Part shown: positions 11,111-22,045 of the stretch, one piece after another | How the letters are laid out: each line of letters begins with the position of its first letter | Position numbering within the stretch: the first letter of the stretch is position 1 | Origin: Chara braunii | Lineage: Eukaryota > Streptophyta > Charophyceae > Charales > Characeae | Length of the DNA stretch: 34,573 nucleotides | Direction of reading: 5' to 3' | Assembly (NCBI GenBank): GCA_003427395.1 | Contig: BFEA01000305.1 | Span: 365,231-399,803, forward strand | Program-made: the position numbers and the translations under genes | The notes under the pieces: generated by a model | What the model saw: the letters and a program-made list of their open reading frames with translations, nothing else | Told to the model about the DNA's origin: nothing | Databases searched by the model: none

Positions 11111-11215
11111 CTGACGAGTGTGCGCGGCCAGGTTCGCCCGCGCCCCCACCAGCGAGCCCGGTTGGCCGGTTCAGCTGGTCAAGCGCGCATCTTCCCGCTT
11201 GTGCGCGCAGTTCCA

Positions 11216-11575
11216 TTGGTTGAGGATCGCAGGATAGTAGATAAGGATAGTGCGAATCTCGTTAATCCACCCATGCACGTTACCAATAGGATGACGTGGC
11301 TACTCCCCCCTCCGTTCCTTCCAAGTCCGTCCCCGTGGTTGTGGTATCGCAACATTCCTTCCCCGCTGATTCTTCCGAGCCTGTTCCCTTGGCTAAGGTC
11401 TCGTGGGGTGATAGATAGGACAGTGAGGGTCTCGTTGATCCAGAGTCGCGCGTCACTGATTAGGTGACGTGGCACTTGTATACCTTAGAGAGAGTCATGG
11501 TCACTTTCGCCGTTTACCCACGCTTGATTGACCCGCCGATCCTCCCAAGCCCGTTCCCTTGGTCCCTCTCTCTCT
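11216..11575 (+). repeat. Cluster of TAGATAGGGACAGTG-family units
   Basis: Two fuller units and one partial unit follow each other. The first is near 11216-11320 (GTAGATAAGGATAGTGCGAATCTCG), the second near 11365-11490 (GATAGATAGGACAGTGAGGGTCTCG). A partial head lies near 11535-11565 (CCGATCCTCCCAAGCCCG). The common order is a CTGATTCTTCCAAGCCCGTTCCCTTGG head, TCTCG(T/C)GGG, the TAGATAGGGACAGTG core, a TTAATCCA stretch and a GTCACTAATTAGGTGACG end. Confidence 0.65.
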
Positions 11576-11603
11576 CTCTCTCCCTCTCTCTCTCTCTCTC
11601 TTT
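11566..11603 (+). repeat. (CT)n microsatellite
   Basis: CT repeats with a single CC interruption. A second CT tract lies near 11773-11803. Both are flanked by pyrimidine-rich DNA that produces spurious Ser/Leu-rich ORFs. Confidence 0.85.
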
Positions 11604-11989
11604 CCCGCGCTGTCCGATTCGCCCGCGCTGCTCACTCCCCTCGAGCGTGGCTCATCTACTGTTCGCGCAGCTGGCTCTTCACGCCCGTGCGCTGCACCTT
11701 CCTCCGCGCGACAGTCTTTCCCGGACGACTTCTTCTTCCCGCACGGTCCCCACTACTGTGCGCAACTTCTCCTTCTCTCTCTCTCTCTCCCTCTCTCTCT
11801 TTCTCACTGCACATGCGCATGACAACTTTCTTAGTGTTTCCCCATGACAGCTTCTTCCCGCGGCAACTTTTCCCTCACGCACCAGCCTTCCTCGGTGCGG
11901 CAGCTTCTCCCCCGCGGGCGGAGCTCATGCGACGACAGTCGCGGCTCTTACACTGCAGTCGAACTAGAGTCGGGTTCAACAGAACCTTT

Positions 11990-12085
11990 TTTCCGGCCGA
12001 TTCTTCCAAGCTCGTTCCCTCGGCTAAGGTTCCACAAGATGGTAGATAGGGACAGTGGGAATTTCGTTAGCACATTCATACGCTG
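11990..12085 (+). repeat. TAGATAGGGACAGTG-family unit
   Basis: This unit repeats the family order: CCGATTCTTCCAAGCTCG, TTCCCTCGGCTAAGG, then GGTAGATAGGGACAGTGGGA followed by TTTCGTTAGCACATTCAT. It is among the best-preserved copies in the window. Confidence 0.7.
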
Positions 12086-12639
12086 TCGGCCTGAATACCC
12101 TTACAAGGGTATTTGAGCACATTTTTGGGCACATTTTTGCAGCTTACAGAGAGAACGCTTTGGCAATATCTGGGAGCGCGTCCCATTTGTGTTGATTAAA
12201 GAGTGTGTCAGCGTGCACTTCGGAGGCATGCGCTAGCTTGACCGAACCTTGATCAAGGAAGACTATGAGACGCCAGTAGAACAAGTGCTAGGCAAAAATT
12301 TCTAAGGCAGTCGCAGCCTCGCACGCACGGGCGATGTTACAGGCAGCGTCACGTTGACCAGGTAAGGCTGTGACTAGAGGAGGGTGTTGTCTGACCTACT
12401 AAGGGCAGACGTTTCAGGGTCACACCGTGAGGAAGTTCGCAGATACTAAGATGACCATGCACCGTCGATAGTAGACAACGTCGCCAAAGACCGAGTAAGG
12501 ATGGCGCGAGTCAAGATAAAGGTCGGGGCTTTCCAGCGCGAAGATGGTGAGAGGGCGGCTTTTCCAAGAGAGCAGTGTGGAGAAAGCCCAGCCTGTTGGC
12601 CGTAGCATCACGGGACTGCGTGCACGGCGGGCTGAGTGA

Positions 12640-12700
12640 AAGCCTGCATCTGAGCCAGCGGAGGCGCGCCTGCAGAACTGTGGGTTCGAGTGGGGAAATT
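12640..12700 (+). other. tRNA-like segment with a B-box-like sequence
   Basis: A tRNA-like order is visible: an A-box-like TGAGCCAGCGGAGGC, a CTGCAGA stretch that could be an anticodon loop with GCA, and the B-box-like GGGTTCGAGTG. No acceptor stem pairs around it. It may be a degraded tRNA or the head of a SINE. The evidence is weak. Confidence 0.2.
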
Positions 12701-12789
12701 AGCAGCAGCAGCCTTAACGCTGCGGCCACCAGCCCAAGCTGGCCGACCATACCATTCACATACAGGGCTGCGCACGGCCTGTCCAGGCT

Positions 12790-13078
12790 TGGGCTTAGCC
12801 CTATTGATTACGGCACTGGACTTTCAACAGGCGTATCCCGGGATCGAGGCCAGCAGCCAGCAGCAGAGCGGCGGAAGAGCACTATGGAGTGAGCCGAGGG
12901 GTTGAGGGTTCCGCGTGACTATCCCCCTTGTTTTTTTTGCGAGGGGTTCCGACCGCGGGCCCGCGAAGCAGGGCCGAGGGCAAGGGGCCAATGGTTCCCC
13001 TCCCCTATCTGTCTTTTTTTCTTTATTTCTGAGTTTTACTTTTTTTTTTTTTAATGTTTTTTTTTTTTTTTTCTTATT
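12790..13078 (+). mobile_element. Possible tRNA-derived SINE with a poly(T) tail
   Basis: The left end is tRNA-like: an A-box-like TAGCCCTATTGATTACGGC, then CTGGACTTTCAACAG resembling an anticodon arm, then a B-box-like GGGATCGAGGCC. About 150 bp further on the sequence ends in T-rich runs (about 13030-13075). Some plant SINE families, Au for example, combine a tRNA head with a 3' T tract. I see no clear target-site duplication, so this is a tentative call. Confidence 0.3.
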
Positions 13079-13296
13079 CCTTATCCCATTTTGGGATACA
13101 GTCCGGCACCGGTCTCCGGGACCGGCCATGAAACCAGCGAGCCTAGTTCGGTGGATACATCCACGAACAGTTGAGATATAGACCGGTGTTCGGATCCAGA
13201 TGGAGGAATTTGACTAATGAGAAAGACCAAATACTTTTGAATCTCTTAGAATAGGGCGACTTAGTACTAATACTCCCAACTAGTGTCCAGGGCGCG

Positions 13297-13393
13297 GTCC
13301 TTCGGGACATCTGTTAATATCGGAACGATACAGAGAAGAGTAGTATGACCTTTGTGCAAGTATGACATGTATAAAGTAGCGAGGGGGCTAACC
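13297..13393 (+). pseudogene. U6 spliceosomal snRNA-like pseudogene
   Basis: The segment follows U6 snRNA closely in order. It has a 5' stem GTCC-TTCGG-GAC and the nearly intact central GGAACGATACAGAGAAGA, which includes the ACAGAGA box that pairs with the 5' splice site. A recognisable but changed TAGTATGACCTTTGTGCAAG and TATGACATGTATAAA follow; the AGC triad there reads AGT. Many differences from plant U6 are C to T. The 3' end has diverged (GTAGCGAGGGGG instead of the usual AATCGAGAAATGG). No TATA box or plant USE element (TCCCACATCG) is visible upstream. I therefore read it as a dispersed U6 pseudogene rather than an expressed gene. Confidence 0.85.
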
Positions 13394-13399
13394 TTTAGT

Positions 13400-16300
13400 T
13401 TCCTGAAGTCAAAGGCATTGTGGGTGGCCGCGCCGAAGACGGATGCGAGGGCAGTGCTACCATCGTAATCACCTATTGTCCTGGTTTCCATGCTCCCCGC
13501 TAACTTGGCAACGCTTGGTGCCGCCTTTGAAGGCCATTGGTGTGCTGCCGGTAGAAGCGCTGCCCAACCCGTCAGTTGGTGGCGAGGTCGTGTTACTGCA
13601 GGCCCAAGATCCTGGTCTATATCTGACCAAAGGTTCACTTCGATCGGAACGGGTGGATGGGCTCGTAAGCAAGGCGGGGGAGAGCGCTAGTTAGGGAGGG
13701 CGAAGAGAGGAAGAGGAGAGACACAAGGAGATGAAAGGTTGGAGTTAGGACAGAGGATCAGAGAATAGGGCGAGCCAGTGGGGTGAACCCGAACGCGACT
13801 CTGTGCCAAGTGTGTTGGAAAGGAGAGGCAGAGATGGCGAAGGCAAAAGGTAGCTCTGACAAAGACGAAGGAGGCATGGCCAGGAGCTTCAAGTGAGAGA
13901 GGCGGGGAAAGGAAATGACCTTTGGGTTGTGAGTTAGAAGGCGAGTACGGCTTGGTCGGTAAGTCGGCAGGCCAGGAGGTAGTAAGGAGACGAGTTGCGC
14001 AGGGGGATCGGGGAAAGCCGAAGAAGAGAGACAAGGAGAGAAGCAGGAGTTGTGTGGTGGAAGGTAACAGAGAAATCGAGGAGCGCAACAGTAGTAATTT
14101 GCAGCCTGTCTCATTTAACGGGCTGTTGTAAGGCGGGTGCACCTGGCCGTGACTTCGCGCCAGATACATCTACAGGTAAGAAGGGAGAACGCAGCGGAGC
14201 AATGACGATGGCAGGGGTGAATAGCTATACCCCGCTCGTTTCTTAACAGAAACGAGGGAGTGAGGGTGGTAGGTTGGGTTTTTTGGAGAGGCGAGTTCAG
14301 TAGAACTGTCAGTTCTGCATTAGATCAATAAAGAGGGGATTAGTGAGGGAAAGTAGTGCGCAAAGGTGGCGGGAGTGTAGCTGTGGCAGACGATGAAATT
14401 CCGATATCGTACTCGATTCATTGTAGAATCGAACGAACTTAGACCTCGCGAAACGATGTATGAGGTCCTTACTCCAAGGCGTTCAGCAGTGCTCGCCGTG
14501 ATCGTCGTCGTCGAGGACGTTGCTTGTAGTTGTTAAGGTGATCTCGACGCTTGACACACACTGATTGGAAACTATGTGTGTATCTGGCCAGGATCTCAGC
14601 CACTGCAGGTTCGATCATGGAGACGAAGGGAAAGGCGAAGATGGTCGAAATAGAGAGAGAGTCGGAGCATGAGAAGAGGTCGAGGCACTTACCGTTGAAG
14701 GCGTCTGTTCGCAGCCCTCTCCAACCCGGAGGTCTTCATCATCAATGTTGATGGTGTGCTATTCAGCGCTCGCCGGTATCGTGGTGCTTCAAGTTGGGGT
14801 GCCCGTCTTCATTGATCGCCCTTACTAAGTGGTGGGCATTCTGGTAAGCGCGCTCACTCAGATATTGTGTGAAAATTCTGGCCCGGATGGTTGTTGGGAT
14901 CCGGCGGTGTTTGCGCTGCTGCGACACTTATTCGATGAGCACCCTGGTGATTGTGTTGTTCACAACCATCTTTCTATCGTTGATCTCCACCGGCTCCAAC
15001 CGAACCTGGCCAAAGTAATGACCAGGTGTACGTGTGGACTATTTGTTGTTATTGAGAGAAAGGGGGAGGTAAAGCGGGAGCATATGAGAGAGGGGGTGAG
15101 GAGAAGTCAAGAAGGCTTGGTGGTGTGTTGACGGGACTAAAAGGAAATTCCAGTTATGTTCCTCCGATGTGATCGATACCGTTGTTGTTGGAGGTGGAGC
15201 ATGAAGATGCTGGTACGAGAAGGTATCACTGCTGTTAGGCAGTAAGAAGCGGATATTGCAGCTTGCGGAAGTGTTGTATTTAGCAGCAGTGGGCTATGTT
15301 GGGCCGTATGGTCTACTCAGGTCTGGCTGCTCACAGCCGATTGAGTGAGCAAATACATTGTGAATGGTTTTGAGGGGTATCGGGATTTCACAGGTGGTTT
15401 GCGGGCAGGCAACGACAATATGAGTTATTGTTGTATCTGGTAATGACGCGCTACTATGACTACTCTTGAAGTTGAACCGCTAACGATGCGGTTAATCTCT
15501 CAACGGACCTGACGCTGATCTCTCAGGAGTAATCGGAACATCCCGGCGGGATGCTGCCCATGATTTCGAATCACCATCGGTTAGAGGGGTTCAAAAGGTT
15601 ACGAAAGCAATATTGCCAAGCATTTTTGTGGTCGACAACTACCTGTTGCTTAACGCCCAAACTGTTGAGGTCATTATATGGTGTTGAGTTTTCAGATTGC
15701 GGCGGCGGGCATATTTGGTTCCCTTGATGCCCTTATGGTCCGTTTAAGTAGTATTACTGTTGAAAGGTTCAAACGGCGTTACTAAACTTCACGGTAGCAG
15801 AAGGGTGTTCGAGAGTCTGGCTGTTTCGATTGTTGCTTTCAAGGTCGGGCAGCAAATTGTTGTTTCTTAAGTGCTGCTATAGTAGGGTCAGACCTGCTGG
15901 ATTCCCAACTGCCGCTGCTACTAATTTTTCAGCAAGACCTGCTGCTGGTTCTCGGATGTGGTTGGAGCATCCCAGTAGGTTGCTGTTGTTTCGGCGACAA
16001 TGGACTGCTGATTATAGGTGGGAATCCGTGACTACCTCTGCAGTGCAGGTTGAGGTTGGGTAACTGACATGGAGCTGTTGACTCTCATCTTACGGAGGGA
16101 CTGCTGTGCCAATCAACTACTGCTACGGCTGCCATGCGTCCAAGGTACTGGTTGCTGATGGTTTCAGCACCCATCCATTGCTGCTAACTAAGGCCGAGGT
16201 GCTACGATCGGAGTAGGAGTGTTACTGTAGCCGAAGCTTCGACTGTCGATGTTGTTATCAGGGGTTGAAAGTCGTTGTGCTACTAGAGGGCAGGGATTGA

Positions 16301-16730
16301 TGCGGCATCTTCAAGGTGGCGGTTTGAGTCTTGTGGTCTGCTGGTGCAAAGGACTAATCTGCGGGCAGTGGAATGCTGTGTTTTGCCGGTTGGAAAGCAG
16401 TATCGACAGACCCCTGGAGGTGTGACACTATTGTTGAGTGGTGTTCAGAGCGGGTTGCTGCTACGGGGGCGGTGTTACTGTAGGCGGCTGCCGCAGTGGA
16501 TGAGTTGCTACTGTTGGAACAGGCTATCACCACACGCAAGTTGTGCGTCGTTGTGTCTTCGTTGAGCTATTGCGGCGCCACCTTGCTGCACACCCCGTAC
16601 TCTGTTTGGTGTCCGATTATTGGGGATTGTTATGCACCTTGTTGTGCACTAGCTGCGCACGACTGTGTGCTGAGAGGAGTGAGCAGACCTTGCACGGGGG
16701 CTATGGTTGTGACTTAGAGAGCAGTTAGGG
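13400..16730. other. Long stretch with no supported gene
   Basis: Region 13680-14250 is purine-rich on the plus strand, and its minus-strand frame (160 codons) is Ser/Leu/Pro-rich low-information sequence. Region 15100-16700 is rich in GTTGCTG/GCTGCTG phrases without a clear period. No RNA gene, domain or terminal repeat was recognised. Confidence 0.5.
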
Positions 16731-16738
16731 GAGCTAGT

Positions 16739-16957
16739 ATGCTGTATTCTAGCCAAAGTTCAATTATTTCTACTGCGTTTCCTTGGCCATCATTGCGGGA
16801 CCCTCAGGAGATTCCAGATTTCAAGGCCCTCTCACGGTGAGTTGAGTTGACCCTCTCTTGGATCTTGAGAGTCTGACTTATCTTTTTCTACCTTTCTTAC
16901 TCTCAATCTAGTTTGAGGCTACGAGAGGAAGGCGGCAGGCGGGATTGCAACCCGTAG
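16739..16957 (+). CDS. Possible small two-exon ORF
   Basis: An ATG frame (16739-16836) ends at a strong plant-like donor, ACG then GTGAGTTG. A 75-bp intron (16837-16911) carries a CTGAC/CTTAT branch-like sequence, a pyrimidine tract and TCTAG as acceptor. The join keeps the frame and gives a 47-residue product ending GGRRDCNP before a stop at 16955. The exon 2 region is also open in another frame as far as a further possible donor at 17049 (CAG then GTATAA). The product matches nothing I recognise. It may be a gene fragment; short spliceable ORFs also arise by chance. Confidence 0.25.
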
Positions 16958-17285
16958 GTCCGCATCAAGACCTTGTGGGAGGTCCACCCACCAATTGCGG
17001 GAGCTCTGCTGGAGCCCGGGCGGGGTTCTGGAGGCAGGGAACTTCAGGTATAATTTCGTTTGACGCGTATGATCCCTTCCCCTAACTGTTATCCCCTGGG
17101 TATCTGAATACAACTATGACAGGTTATTACTTCTATTTTGTTATCAGGACATGCATTATGAAAGGATTAAGCGAACAAGTATATATGAGAGCTCAGATCA
17201 TCCTTGAGTGAGTTCAGACAAAATGAACTGGGGGAAAGGTGGAAAATAGGAGTCTTCCATGTGTTTGACTGGATCAACCCAAGGA

Positions 17286-18080
17286 TGAGCTCCTCTAAGT
17301 TGATTTGGGCTCAGTGCTATGTTTTGTTTATGTTTTCTGGGCTGACTGTATGATCTTTGAGGGCTGGGACTATCCTAAGTTGGACGGACCGGTCGCTGTT
17401 TTTCTCTGGGGTTTCTAAACAGAAGGATGGACACCCTAAGTTGGGAAGGCTCAGAATCCTGGTGTTTCTTTAGGGTTGTTGAAAAACAGGATTGGAAATA
17501 TTATAAGTTGCGTAGACCCAGTTCTGTGTGTGTTTTTTCTGAGGGGGACACAGGTTTGAGGCTGAGCGTACCCTTAAGTTAGGGCGGCTCAATCATAAGC
17601 CATGAACAAAAAGGTCAACCAAAAGTATATAATTTTGATATATATTATACGAATCTATACCATCTGGCAGACCGGGCACCGTAAGTGGGGAAAGTCAGTC
17701 AGTAAGTCAGGTAGAACAAAAAGAGAAGGGAGATAAGTGAAGAATATAATGAAGGTAACCCGGGTAGGTTGAGCGTACCCTTAAGTTAAGGCGGTTCAGT
17801 CTTATGCTCGTAATAATATAAAGGTGCAGAGNGTTAGTATAAATCTTCTTTTATTTCCCCTTCTAAACACAAGGCAGGATTGAATGTCTCCCTAAGTTGG
17901 GTAGGTCTGATCATCTGCCTAATAAGAGAAAAACATATGAAGTTTGTGCGAGTATACCAATGGTTGTCCTCTTGTATTGTCGTTGTGGAGGCTAAGCGTA
18001 CCCTTAAGTTAGGGCGACTTAGTCATACGTCGTTTGTACTTTGTGCAGGCAGATCAGGCGTACCCTTAAGTCAGGGGTTA
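17286..18080 (+). repeat. Array of about ten hairpin-forming TAAGTT repeats
   Basis: A TAAGTT core occurs at 17296, 17376, 17437, 17504, 17575, 17782, 17893 and 18005, with variants at 17682 (TAAGT) and 18067 (TAAGTC). Spacing is 61-112 bp. In the best copies (17563-17591, 17770-17798, 17992-18022) the core is the loop of a two-part hairpin. The inner stem is CCCT/AGGG and the outer stem TGAGC/GCTCA. Other copies keep pairing with changed bases: inner CCC/GGG (17437, 17893) or TCC/GGA (17376), outer CTAAG/CTTAG (17992). DNA between the copies is not obviously repeated. Function is unknown. Confidence 0.7.
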
Positions 18081-18785
18081 AACTTTTTCTCAGTTAGGAG
18101 CTCCTTAGCAGATCTATCCTGGATAGAGGAGACGTTCAATGGCTTGGTACTAATAGAGGAGCTAAGTCACGAATCAGGGAATATTCCCCTTTTTTGGCAT
18201 GAACGTAGTAGTGTTTTATTTTGGCCTGTACTGTGTTGCATGTTTCCGTATTTCGCCTGAAGGCTTGATCTGATCAGCCTGATCCTTCAAAAGGATAAAT
18301 CTTCTATTATCACTGATAACAGGTCGGTTGCCGATTCGTCGGTTTACGACTCAACTTTCCTATTTCTCCTACCTCTCAACCTAAGGTCTTGGCCCTTGCC
18401 AGAATTTATGTGTTTCTTTGGGTTTTTCACCCAGTTTCTTTATAAATGACCATTTCTTAAAGACTTTGTAGTTTGTTGAGGATTGGTGGGGAAATGGTTG
18501 GGCTTGTGTGCATAAGGCAGGGTGTGAGCTGCAGAAGGTCGGAAAGTTGACCCCTTTAGTGCGTGTGATGTTGTCTGAATGTGGTGCGTATGATTGCAGG
18601 TATTTATGAAGGAATCTCGATTGAGTCTTGTTGAATGATTATGCTTGGATTCAGATGGGCAAACCACACAACTGTCGTGAGAGTGAACTACCCCACAACC
18701 TTTTATTTGAGTGAGATTGTTTTTTTTTCCCACCCTGATAATGTGATAATCATAGTATGCGTACGCTCGGGTAACCCTTATAGGG

Positions 18786-19157
18786 TTGTGTGACCGCACG
18801 CCTACGTTTTTCTCTACTCGAAGATTTCATTTGATCGGACGTAAGTCCCTGGCCTGGTTTAAGGTCATTGTCGAGGACGTTGATTTACTTGCTGACCCGT
18901 GGAAACAGAATCACCGCAAGGAGGAGGGGTTGTCCCCCAGCAACTCGGTCCGACGAACGTGCGTAGGTTCCCCTGCCAACGTCAAGTAATCTTTTCTTTT
19001 TTCTTGTTGTAGATTATTTTGGTGGAACGATAAAGTTCCGGGCGGAAAGATTAGCGTGTCGCTGGTGATGGGCCAGACAACTCACCACCACTCCGAATTC
19101 CTTCCTATCATAGGGACCATCTTACCCCGCACCCCTTGGGACACCTCAGGTTGCTGA
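18786..19157 (+). CDS. Questionable ORF split by a 27-nt GT..AG segment
   Basis: A 67-codon ATG frame stops at 18987. If the 27 nt from GTAATC (18986) to TTGTAG (19012) are removed, it continues for 47 codons to a stop at 19155, including WWNDKVPGGKISVSLVMG. The removed piece has a strong pyrimidine tract. An intron that short would be exceptional, so the acceptor may belong to a longer intron or the match may be chance. The product has no recognised domain. Confidence 0.15.
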
Positions 19158-19169
19158 AGATGGTAAGGC

Positions 19170-20000
19170 CCTCAGGCCGGTTTTGCACTCGTTAAAGGGT
19201 TGCCCCCTTAGCACGCACCTCAGCCGACGCCTGAGCGTCGAGAGCGACCCCATGGCTCAAATGAGGCCACTCGTGTATGGGCACCACATAAAGCGCCGTC
19301 ATCACGACTGCTTACGCAACACCGCATTGTTGGTCAGTATGCGTAGGTCCTGCGTCCGCTCGACTTTATACTAAACCACGCACATTACCTACCGATTTCC
19401 GCACTCAAAGGTTATGGATCAAGCAGAGAGGGCGCTGCCGACCACGGGATGACGATCAGCTCATTAAACGACAATAGCAACGAATAAGGCGGAAAGTGTG
19501 TGTCCACAATAACAAAACCAACACCGACAAACCTTGAGCATGGAGTTTCAGGAGGGAAGACCTCGACGGGGCGCAGCGCTACCGGGAGCGTTGTGCCCCG
19601 CCCAGGGTTTGGGACACCGCACGGATAGGCCAAGGTGAAGGTGCGGGGCAGCGATGGCGACCATCTCCTCTCTCAACCAGGCGCTTTGCGCATGCGCAGG
19701 TGACTGGAGGCGCTTGTCCACACCACGTCACAGGCTGATGTGGCAGAGTGGGCTAACTCCCGTTGGCTCTTTGTTTCCGGGAGTTCCACGTTCCGCTCCA
19801 TTGCCGCTGCGTTTTTGCCCGTGGCATATGGCCTGAGAGGCGTTGGCTATGTCGACGCCTATGGAGTACAGTGGAGTCAGCCCTTGGTAAACTGAAGTGC
19901 GAGTGCAGTGACGACTGCAATCATAAGGAAGTGGGTGCGTCAACAAAATTAGGGCGCTGCTCGGCATCGACAACGGGGCGCTGATCATCACCGGCANCAT
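19170..20000. other. No supported gene
   Basis: Only short ORFs without recognisable features are present. Near 19640-19760 the sequence is GC-rich and repeats GCGC/TGCGCATGCGCA palindromic phrases. No RNA gene was recognised. Confidence 0.45.
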
Positions 20001-20965
20001 CATCAACAGGTTGCGGTTTGGCACCGGCATCATTCGTCATCATCATCAAAGTGATGCTTGTCATCATCGTCATTATCACCGTCATCATCAACAGGGCNTG
20101 TTTCGACAGCATCATCACNGTAAGGGTTTGTCGTCAGCATCACGCGTCATCACATCATCAGGCGGCATCACNATCATCATCATCAGGGTGCGGTTTGACA
20201 CCATCATCATTCNTCATCATCATCGGGGTGNTNNTCGTCATCGTCGTCATTATGCCGTCATCATCAACAGGGCGTGGTTCGGCAGCANCATCATGGTAAT
20301 GGTTCGTCGTCAGCATCAGGCGTCATCACCATCGCCACGTGTCATCACCATCATCATCATCAGGANGCCGCTCGTCACCAACATCAAGGTATGGGTGACG
20401 TTATTATCGGCGGTACTTATCATGATGATGATCATCATCATCTTGTCTTCATAGGGCGCCGTTGAGGTTGCTTGTCACCATNATCATCATTGTCATAGTG
20501 TCAATATCATTGCCATCANCAATACATTACCTTCATAAGGCGTTGTTGGNGAAGCTTGTTCNTCATAGGGCGCTNCTTACCCTTATCATCATCATCACTA
20601 GGTTATTATCCAAGGTGTTCGTCATTTGCACCATCATCATCCTTTTGTCATCACAGGGCGCTGGGCGTCGTTGTCATCATCATCATCATCATTAGCAGCA
20701 GCAGCAGCATCATTATCATCATCATCGACATCATCAACATCATCAACATCATCATTATCATCATCAGCATCATCAATTTGCAATCATAGGGTGCTGTTGG
20801 TACTGTTCTTCAGTACTCTTCAGTACGATCAGCATCATCATTCCGTCATTACTATCATCATCATCATTTGTCATCATTAGGTGTTGTGGTTCAAGGTCTT
20901 GTTTGTCTTTCACATCAGCAGGTGAGTTTGGTCGTCATCATCATCATCTTCAGGATGATGTTTAT
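20000..20965 (+). repeat. Imperfect (CAT)n array with a higher-order unit of about 177 bp
   Basis: CATCAT runs alternate with short non-CAT phrases. The phrase TGCGGTTT recurs at 20012 and 20189, and TCGTCGTCAGCATCA recurs near 20129 and 20306, giving a two-copy higher-order unit of about 177 bp. To the right the phrase CATAGGGCGC or a variant recurs near 20451, 20565, 20652 and 20785. At least fifteen Ns fall in this block, so the reads were probably hard to resolve. The poly-His and poly-Ile frames it produces are not genes. Confidence 0.85.
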
Positions 20966-21599
20966 CACCATTTGCAAATCCAAAAAAAAAAGAACTCTCA
21001 TCTACCTCTCTCTCCATCATAATTTTTAGAAATTTCCAGTTCTACCATATATTTTAGGGATTCGATGTGATGGATGTGCTTCAGTCGGGATAGGGCTTCT
21101 GCGGTCACAGTTGGGACTCTTGGGGGAAGGGTGGGGGTGGTATTGGGGAGCCTTACTCTACAGGGGCGATGCAAGGTGGGAGGTGGCTGCCCTGTCGGGG
21201 NTGGGGCAGATTTGTGGTTTGTCCTTGTCTGGGGANGGGGTGGGTTGGTCGCCTTCAACCCCGGGGNGGCCAGATAGGGACAAGGGGAAGGCGAAGGTAT
21301 CCTCTAGGAGGGAATTGGCTGCCTTTGCGGAAGGGGGGGAGGAGGGGGTCTGTTCGAGGTTGGGCCCGAGGAGGTTTTCCTTGGCAGTGGTAGCATGAGA
21401 CAGTGGGCAGGGGGAAGTTTCTCAGTGCAGTGACTTCTGGAAGCTTCTTGGATCGGATTTCTTATGTTATGCCTGTTATGCCTGGTAGTTTGAAGAATTT
21501 CTCAGGTCTCTGAGGGTTTGCCNATGGGTTGTACGAAGCTGCACTGGATTTAGACTGTTATATTCAGGATTTGTGGATGTCCAATGCCAGAACGACGCT

Positions 21600-21790
21600 G
21601 GCCGGAGTCGGGGTAANGCCCTGTAGCTCGCCGAAGGTGAGGGCATGNGGGCTTGCAGAGAGATCTGGGGATGCTATGCGGGGGGTATCCTAAAGGACAG
21701 TTGGGGGTTGCTGACACAGGACGACACTGGCGGGAGCTGGAGNGAGTCGCGCTGCTCTGTAACCTAGCAGTTAGGGGGCGTGAGGCCTGG
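21600..21790 (+). repeat. Degenerate duplicated phrase near 21590 and 21722
   Basis: ACGACGCTGGCCGGAGTCGG and ACGACACTGGCGGGAGCTGG lie about 130 bp apart in similar G-rich surroundings. The surrounding stretch 21070-21910 is G/T-rich with several Ns and has no supported gene. Confidence 0.4.
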
Positions 21791-21934
21791 TTGAGTTTGT
21801 CAGAGAATAAGTCAGTTTCGGTGAGCTTTGTTAGGATCTGTTGGAANTCCCTTAGATACTTGAGTTTTTTGGAAAACCATTGTGGGCTTCAGGAGGTGCT
21901 TAGAATCGTTGATATAGCATAGTCTCTTTATATA

Positions 21935-22045
21935 CTAATCACCATCATCATCATCATCATCATCATCATCGGAATTACTATCTTACACTTTTCTAAGAAT
22001 CACTAGCAGTCCATCATCACTAGCATCACCATCATCATCACATGA
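21935..22045 (+). repeat. Second (CAT)n microsatellite
   Basis: About eleven uninterrupted CAT units lie near 21937-21969, then a 45-bp unique stretch, then further CACCATCATCATCAC. It is separated from the main array by about 1 kb. Confidence 0.9.

Noticed and set aside
13687-14169. 160-codon minus-strand ORF
   Set aside because: Low-information Ser/Leu/Pro sequence opposite a purine-rich strand; no domain or start context.
17286-18080. CRISPR array
   Set aside because: Repeats are degenerate, spacing varies from 61 to 112 bp, and the context is a eukaryotic genome.
18440-18799. 119-codon His/Asn/Ser-rich minus-strand ORF
   Set aside because: No recognised motif and no supporting context; treated as chance.
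20000-20900. Poly-His, poly-Ile and poly-Ser open frames in the CATCAT array
   Set aside because: They are translations of a trinucleotide repeat in successive frames, contain many ambiguous codons and show no domain.
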